Origin: Taishania sp045629585
GTDB taxonomy: Bacteria > Bacteroidota > Bacteroidia > Flavobacteriales_D > Crocinitomicaceae
Length of the DNA stretch: 64,000 nt
Direction of reading: 5' to 3'
NCBI GenBank assembly: GCA_045629585.1
Contig: JAZQRM010000021.1
Location: 1-64,000 of the forward strand
This document shows positions 59,551 through 64,000 of this stretch, one piece after another; the first letter of the stretch is position 1, and every line of letters begins with the position of its first letter. Both the position numbers and the translations under genes were made by a program. The notes below the pieces were generated by a model. That model did no database searches and was not told the origin of the DNA. It saw nothing but the letters and a program-made list of their open reading frames with translations.

Positions 59551-61737
59551 ATGGCTACTAAACGCATGCAAGCAAATTTGGAGGTTTTATCTCGTCAGCC
59601 TCAAGCAAATACTTACGATGGACGTATTTCTGATATTTTTGGAGAAAATGTTTTCCATAAAGAAGTAATGCGTGAATACTTACCGAGTGAGGCATTCAAG
59701 TTGATGATTGAATCAATGGAAAATGGAACACGTTTGGATCGTCGTATCGCTGATCAAGTTGCTTCAGCAATGAAGGATTGGGCTTTAACAAAAGGAGCTA
59801 CTCATTACACGCATTGGTTTCAACCATTAACAGGTACAACTGCAGAAAAACACGATGCTTTCTTTAAGCCAGTTGGACCTGGAAGAGCAATTGAACGTTT
59901 TGATGGAGATTTATTAGTTCAGCAAGAGCCAGATGCTTCTTCTTTCCCTAATGGAGGAATTCGAAATACTTTTGAAGCACGTGGTTACACGGCTTGGGAT
60001 CCTTCATCGCCAGCATTCGTAATCGGAAAAACATTATGTATTCCAACCGTTTTCATTTCTTACACAGGGGAATCATTGGATTACAAAATGCCATTGTTAA
60101 AAGCTTTGCATGCGGTGGATGCTGCTGCTGTTGAAGTGTGTCAATATTTTGATAAAAATGTAACTAAAGTAAATGCAACTTTAGGTTGGGAGCAAGAGTA
60201 TTTCTTAATTGATTCGGCTCACTACAATTCTCGCCCGGATTTGATGATGACAGGGCGTACATTGTTTGGTCAAACAGCGGCTAAAGGACAACAATTAGAT
60301 GATCATTATTTTGGTTCTATTCCTGAGCGTGCAACTGCTTTTATGCGTGAGTTTGAACAAGAATCTATTCGTTTGGGTATCCCTGTTACTACTCGTCATA
60401 ATGAGGTAGCGCCTAACCAATTTGAGTGTGCACCAATGTTCGAGGAGTGTAACCTTGCAAATGATCACAATCAATTGCTAATGGACTTGATGGAGAAAAT
60501 AGCGCGTAAGCATAATTTCCGAGTTTTATTGCACGAAAAACCTTTTGCAGGAGTTAACGGATCTGGAAAGCATAATAATTGGTCTTTATCCACTAACACA
60601 GGTGTTAACCTTTTGGCACCTGGAAAAAATCCAAAGTCCAACATGCAATTCTTGACATTTTTCGTGAATACAATTGCAGCAATTAATAAAAATGCGGATC
60701 TTCTTCGTGCGTCTATAGCTTCGGCAACCAATGATTTCCGTTTAGGAGCAAACGAAGCGCCACCAGCAATTATATCAACTTTTATTGGAGATTATTTAGA
60801 TAATTTGTTGAATGAAATTGAGGAGAATGTAAAGGATGGGAAAATGTCTCCAGAGGACAAAACGGAGTTGAAATTGAACATCGGTAAAATCCCTCAGATC
60901 ATGCGTGACAATACGGATCGTAACCGTACTTCACCATTTGCATTTACAGGGAATAAATTTGAATTCCGTGCTGTTGGATCTACTGCAAACTGTGCATATC
61001 CAATGACGATCCTAAATACGATCATGGCAAAACAATTGAAAGATTTTAAAATCGCAGTTGATGCTCGTATTGAGAAAGGGGATAGTAAAGACGAAGCAAT
61101 CTTCAAGGAATTACAAAAAGAAATTAAAGAATCTAAGGGTATTCGTTTCGAAGGTAATGGATACGGAGAAGAGTGGAGATTAGAAGCTGAGAAACGTGGA
61201 TTATCAAACCACAAAGATACTCCACGCGCTTTACAAGTATTAGGTGAGAAATGGGTAAGTGATTTATTCGAAGAGATGGATGTGATGTCTGAACGTGAGG
61301 TTCACGCACGACAAGAAATCGAATTCGAGAAGTATGTTATGAAAGTACAAATTGAATCACGTATCATAAATGAGTTGTCTCAAAACCAAATTTTACCAGT
61401 AGTGATAGAGTATCAAAACAAGCTGTTAACAAATGTACAGAGCTTGATGAGTATATATGGTGAAAAGGAAGGTAAAGTAATGGCTGAATCTTCAATGAAG
61501 ATTGTTAATAAAGTTTCAGAGCACTTGAATAAGTTAATTCAATTGAACTATGAGATGTTAGAAGCAAGAAAAGTGGCTAATAAGCTGGAAGATATTCAAG
61601 AAAAGGCCGTTGCATACTGTGATTCAGTGAAGGCTTATTTCGATGAAATTCGTTATAATGCTGATAAATTGGAATTGTTAGTGGACGACGAATTATGGCC
61701 ATTGCCAAAATACCGTGAAATATTGTTTACAAAATAG
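59551..61737 (+). CDS. glnN: Glutamine synthetase type III
   Basis: GlnN makes glutamine from glutamate, ammonia and ATP. The 728-residue length, much longer than GSI, fits type III enzymes of Bacteroidota. Conserved marks are KGATHYTHWFQPLTGTTAEKHDAF (ends KGATHYTHWF), VNATLGWEQEYFLID (metal-binding Glu), ETTRHNEVAPNQFECAP-like VTTRHNEVAPNQFECAP, EKPFAGVNGSGKHNNWS, and EFRAVGSTANCAYP. The start is the ATG at 59551 (MATKRMQANLEVL). The gene has its own terminator, and an amino-acid permease follows. Confidence 0.97.
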   Translation: MATKRMQANLEVLSRQPQANTYDGRISDIFGENVFHKEVMREYLPSEAFKLMIESMENGTRLDRRIADQVASAMKDWALTKGATHYTHWFQPLTGTTAEKHDAFFKPVGPGRAIERFDGDLLVQQEPDASSFPNGGIRNTFEARGYTAWDPSSPAFVIGKTLCIPTVFISYTGESLDYKMPLLKALHAVDAAAVEVCQYFDKNVTKVNATLGWEQEYFLIDSAHYNSRPDLMMTGRTLFGQTAAKGQQLDDHYFGSIPERATAFMREFEQESIRLGIPVTTRHNEVAPNQFECAPMFEECNLANDHNQLLMDLMEKIARKHNFRVLLHEKPFAGVNGSGKHNNWSLSTNTGVNLLAPGKNPKSNMQFLTFFVNTIAAINKNADLLRASIASATNDFRLGANEAPPAIISTFIGDYLDNLLNEIEENVKDGKMSPEDKTELKLNIGKIPQIMRDNTDRNRTSPFAFTGNKFEFRAVGSTANCAYPMTILNTIMAKQLKDFKIAVDARIEKGDSKDEAIFKELQKEIKESKGIRFEGNGYGEEWRLEAEKRGLSNHKDTPRALQVLGEKWVSDLFEEMDVMSEREVHARQEIEFEKYVMKVQIESRIINELSQNQILPVVIEYQNKLLTNVQSLMSIYGEKEGKVMAESSMKIVNKVSEHLNKLIQLNYEMLEARKVANKLEDIQEKAVAYCDSVKAYFDEIRYNADKLELLVDDELWPLPKYREILFTK

Positions 61738-61762
61738 AATTTGTTAAAATCTAGAAGTGATT

Positions 61763-61796
61763 AAAATGGGCATGAATAACGCCCATTTTGTTTTTT
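61763..61796 (+). terminator. Terminator of glnN
   Basis: AAAATGGGC and GCCCATTTT form a nine-base-pair stem around a nine-base loop, followed by GTTTTTT. Confidence 0.85.
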
Positions 61797-61866
61797 GTGC
61801 TACTTCGCTGTTACTTTCAATATTTTAAGTAGATTTGATATTCTACATATAACTCTTACATTATTT

Positions 61867-63327
61867 ATGTCAACTATTTTTGATGGAATCTCACGTCGAA
61901 AGACGATTGAATCATTACAAGATGAAGCCTCTAATAGCAAAGGATTAAAACGATCACTTAGTTCTATTTCTCTTGTTGCACTTGGAGTGGGTGCAATTAT
62001 TGGTGCTGGATTATTTTCATTAACTGGTATAGCTGCTGCTGAGCATGCGGGTCCAGCTGTAACTATTTCATTTATTGTAGCTGCTATTGGATGTGCGTTT
62101 GCTGGCTTGTGTTATGCTGAGTTTGCCTCTATGATTCCTGTTGCGGGTAGTGCTTATACATACGCCTATGCAACTATGGGGGAGTTTATGGCTTGGATTA
62201 TTGGCTGGGATTTAATTTTGGAATACGCTTTAGGTGCAGCAACGGTAGGTGTTAGTTGGTCTCAATATTTGAATAAATTTTTAGAGTTTTATGGAGTTTA
62301 TATTCCAGATTATTTAACCAAAGGTCCATGGGAAGGTGGAGTTATTAATCTTCCTGCGATTATAATTGTGGCTTTATTATCTCTGATTTTGATTCGTGGT
62401 ACTAAAGAATCAGCATTTATTAATAACATATTGGTGGTGGTTAAAGTAGCAGTTGTACTATTGTTTATAATATTAGGGTGGCAATATATGAATCCGGATT
62501 ATCATATTCCTTTTATTCCAGAATATAAAGCGGCACATGTAGATCCAATTTCGAAGGAGATTGTTCCAGCATTTGGTGGTTGGACGGGCATTGCAGCTGG
62601 AGCGGCTATGGTATTTTTTGCATTTATTGGTTTTGATGCTGTATCGACAGCTGCCCAAGAAGCTAAAAACCCACAAAAAGGGATGCCAATAGGTATAATT
62701 GGTTCTTTAATTATTTGTACAATATTGTACGTGCTATTTTCCTATGTGATGACGGGATTGGTACCATTCTCAGATTTTAAAGGTAATGCATCACCAGCAG
62801 CAACTGCGTTTGCAGCAACCCCTTATACATTCCTGCAACAGGGACTTATTGTAGCCATATTAGCTGGTTATACTTCGGTGATTATGGTGATGTTGTTGGG
62901 ACAAAGCCGTGTTTTTTACTCGATGAGTGTTGACGGCTTATTGCCTAGATTGTTCAGTGATCTTCATCCTAAGTTTAAAACACCATGGAAGACCAATATT
63001 TTCTTTCTGCTCTTTATTGCTCTTTTTGCCGGATTTGTTCCTGTTAAAGAGTTAGGACACATGGTTTCTATTGGGACTTTATTGGCTTTTGCATTAGTTT
63101 GCATAGGTGTATTGATCTTACGTAAAAAAATGCCAGATGCACCACGAGCGTTTAAAGTACCATTTGTACCATGGATTCCAATATTAGGTATAATTATGTG
63201 TCTTTATTTGATGGTAGCTTTACCTTTAGAAAGTTGGATTCGTTTGATCGTTTGGATGATTTTAGGGATTGCGATTTATTTTATTTATAGTAAAAGGCAC
63301 AGTAAGTTGAACAACAATAACAAGTGA
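61867..63327 (+). CDS. APC-family amino-acid permease
   Basis: From the ATG at 61867 (MSTIFDGISRRKTIESLQ) the product is 486 residues with 12 or so hydrophobic segments. The first helix carries GVGAIIGAGLFSLTG, the substrate-binding unwound motif of the amino acid-polyamine-organocation family, and IGFDAVSTAAQEAKNPQKGMPIG marks helix 6-7 (shown by FDAVSTAAQEAKNP). Cationic amino-acid transporters look like this. The in-frame ATG at 61795 overlaps the glnN terminator and is rejected. The neighbour glnN suggests a link to nitrogen supply (inference). Confidence 0.93.
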   Translation: MSTIFDGISRRKTIESLQDEASNSKGLKRSLSSISLVALGVGAIIGAGLFSLTGIAAAEHAGPAVTISFIVAAIGCAFAGLCYAEFASMIPVAGSAYTYAYATMGEFMAWIIGWDLILEYALGAATVGVSWSQYLNKFLEFYGVYIPDYLTKGPWEGGVINLPAIIIVALLSLILIRGTKESAFINNILVVVKVAVVLLFIILGWQYMNPDYHIPFIPEYKAAHVDPISKEIVPAFGGWTGIAAGAAMVFFAFIGFDAVSTAAQEAKNPQKGMPIGIIGSLIICTILYVLFSYVMTGLVPFSDFKGNASPAATAFAATPYTFLQQGLIVAILAGYTSVIMVMLLGQSRVFYSMSVDGLLPRLFSDLHPKFKTPWKTNIFFLLFIALFAGFVPVKELGHMVSIGTLLAFALVCIGVLILRKKMPDAPRAFKVPFVPWIPILGIIMCLYLMVALPLESWIRLIVWMILGIAIYFIYSKRHSKLNNNNK

Positions 63328-63376
63328 TCGATGGATGATTAATGTTAAATAAGTAATAATTTTTTGAATCTTTATG

Positions 63377-63409
63377 AAAAGGTTAGAACAATTTGTTCTG
63401 ACCTTTTTT
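63377..63409 (+). terminator. Terminator of the amino-acid permease
   Basis: AAAAGGTTAGAACA pairs with TGTTCTGACCTTTT (one T-G pair) around a short loop, followed by T. Confidence 0.85.
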
Positions 63410-63587
63410 ATATTTAATGGGTTAAGGATATTGATTAAAGTGTAGTGAAATTTAAAATAGGATTTTTGTTTCAATGTAAGTTCCTTCTTAAATGATTTGT
63501 TTGTAGCAAATATATTAAGTATATTAGCTTCTAAGATAAAAACACACCTTTTAGCCTTCCTTATCAAAACTTTAACAATAGGATTTA

Positions 63588-64000
63588 ATGAACATGATTA
63601 GGAACATAGTAAAAATAGCTCTATCGTTTATTACACTTTTTTTATTTGCGTGTAACGGCAAAACGGATAATGCGGATCCGTATATGTATCTTCCTGCCTT
63701 AACGGTTGATACAACCACTGCTAAAACCGTAAAAGATTATATTGGCACCATTGAAGGTAAATTGAATATTGAAATTCGTTCTCAAGTGGAAGGGATTTTA
63801 GAAGAAATTTATGCTGATGAAGGTCAGTATGTTACAAAAGGACAACCTCTTTTTCGTATTAATCCTCTTCCTTATCAAGAGATTTTAAATAACGCAGTGG
63901 CAACAGAAAATGTTGAAAAAGCTAAACTAAAGAACGCTAAACTAGAGGTTGATCGCATGCGTCCTTTGATTGAAAATGAAGTAATTGCAGAAGTTCAGCT
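63588..64000 (+). CDS. RND efflux periplasmic adaptor lipoprotein, partial
   Basis: An open frame begins at 63588 (MNMIRNIVKIALSF; ATG at 63594 is the likely alternative) and runs off the right edge. It has a lipoprotein signal peptide ending LFLFAC (cysteine about residue 22) and the start of the membrane-fusion domain, with IEIRSQVEGILEEIYADEGQ (barrel-sandwich) and VTKGQPLFRINPLPYQ, followed by a coiled-coil hairpin beginning at KAKLKNAKLEVDRMR. These are the AcrA/MexA-type adaptors of tripartite efflux pumps; the pump and outer-membrane protein should lie to the right. Confidence 0.92.
   Translation, partial: MNMIRNIVKIALSFITLFLFACNGKTDNADPYMYLPALTVDTTTAKTVKDYIGTIEGKLNIEIRSQVEGILEEIYADEGQYVTKGQPLFRINPLPYQEILNNAVATENVEKAKLKNAKLEVDRMRPLIENEVIAEVQ

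Noticed and set aside
63262..63567. 101-codon minus-strand frame after the permease
   Set aside because: It covers the permease end and a terminator hairpin, so it is a chance frame.
1..64000. Prophage, plasmid, defence or secondary-metabolite cluster
   Set aside because: I looked for integrases, phage structural genes, restriction-modification, toxin-antitoxin pairs and synthase genes and saw none.

Overview
The window is chromosomal DNA from an AT-rich Gram-negative member of the Bacteroidota, most likely Flavobacteriales and possibly near Fluviicola/Crocinitomicaceae (the family-level guess is inference). The evidence is many promoters of the Bacteroidota -7 type (TAnnTTTG) just upstream of genes, little use of Shine-Dalgarno sequences, a remnant of a type IX secretion C-terminal sorting domain, and several Bacteroidota-restricted families (DUF4494, DUF6952-like, type III glutamine synthetase). 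No rRNA, tRNA, CRISPR array, prophage or plasmid backbone was recognised. Almost all of it is ordinary core genome; the only clear mobile DNA is one IS30-family element with a broken transposase (14257-15372).

Layout. 365-2972 (minus): EamA transporter, CNNM/HlyC-type membrane protein, PH-domain membrane protein. 3467-6019: B12-dependent class II ribonucleotide reductase with a palindrome in its long leader region. 6264-9859: GNAT, an unrecognised envelope pair, a secreted esterase and a 55-residue UVR-domain protein. 9992-14131: small membrane protein, structured intergenic element, heptad repeats, uvrA and ndk. 14257-15813: IS30 remnant and a gene-free spacer. 15814-18780: membrane protein, lpxB, SpoIID-domain protein, DivIC-like protein. 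19694-27142 (minus): a tight six-gene operon running LTA-synthase-like phosphoglycerol transferase, diacylglycerol kinase, DUF1569/DinB-like protein, EI24 membrane protein, then both methylmalonyl-CoA mutase subunits. 27235-30873: ChaN-like protein, glycosyltransferase, ComB-like phosphatase, S1/P1-type phospholipase/nuclease. 30870-32633: LytTR response regulator and histidine kinase. 32984-36481: pyrG and yidC. 36563-42326: small genes, EamA transporter, ecotin, OsmC, YcxB-like protein, a T9SS sorting-domain relic, fructose-6-phosphate aldolase and CvfB. 42329-51957: universal stress protein, DinB, rpe, rhomboid, aminotransferase IV, a peroxiredoxin-thioredoxin-DUF6952 operon, RluA, panB, MBL hydrolase, gamma carbonic anhydrase-like protein, NAD(P)H FMN reductase. 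52037-59345: M16 peptidase pair (one inactive), a repeat-built secreted protein, DUF4494, pdxH, a third M16 peptidase. 59551-64000: type III glutamine synthetase, amino-acid permease, and the start of an efflux adaptor that runs off the window.

How they work together. Two cobalamin enzymes (class II RNR and methylmalonyl-CoA mutase) point to a cell that depends on B12. Envelope work dominates the rest: lipid A synthesis, YidC insertion, SpoIID/DivIC cell-wall functions, and a phosphoglycerol-transferase/diacylglycerol-kinase pair that looks like a lipid recycling loop. No wholly new multi-gene defence or metabolic system was found. The strongest leads are that lipid module, the three-hairpin intergenic element beside uvrA, the CTTANNN heptad repeats at two sites, the nine-repeat secreted protein at 55723, and a set of promoters placed so close to start codons that the messages should be leaderless.
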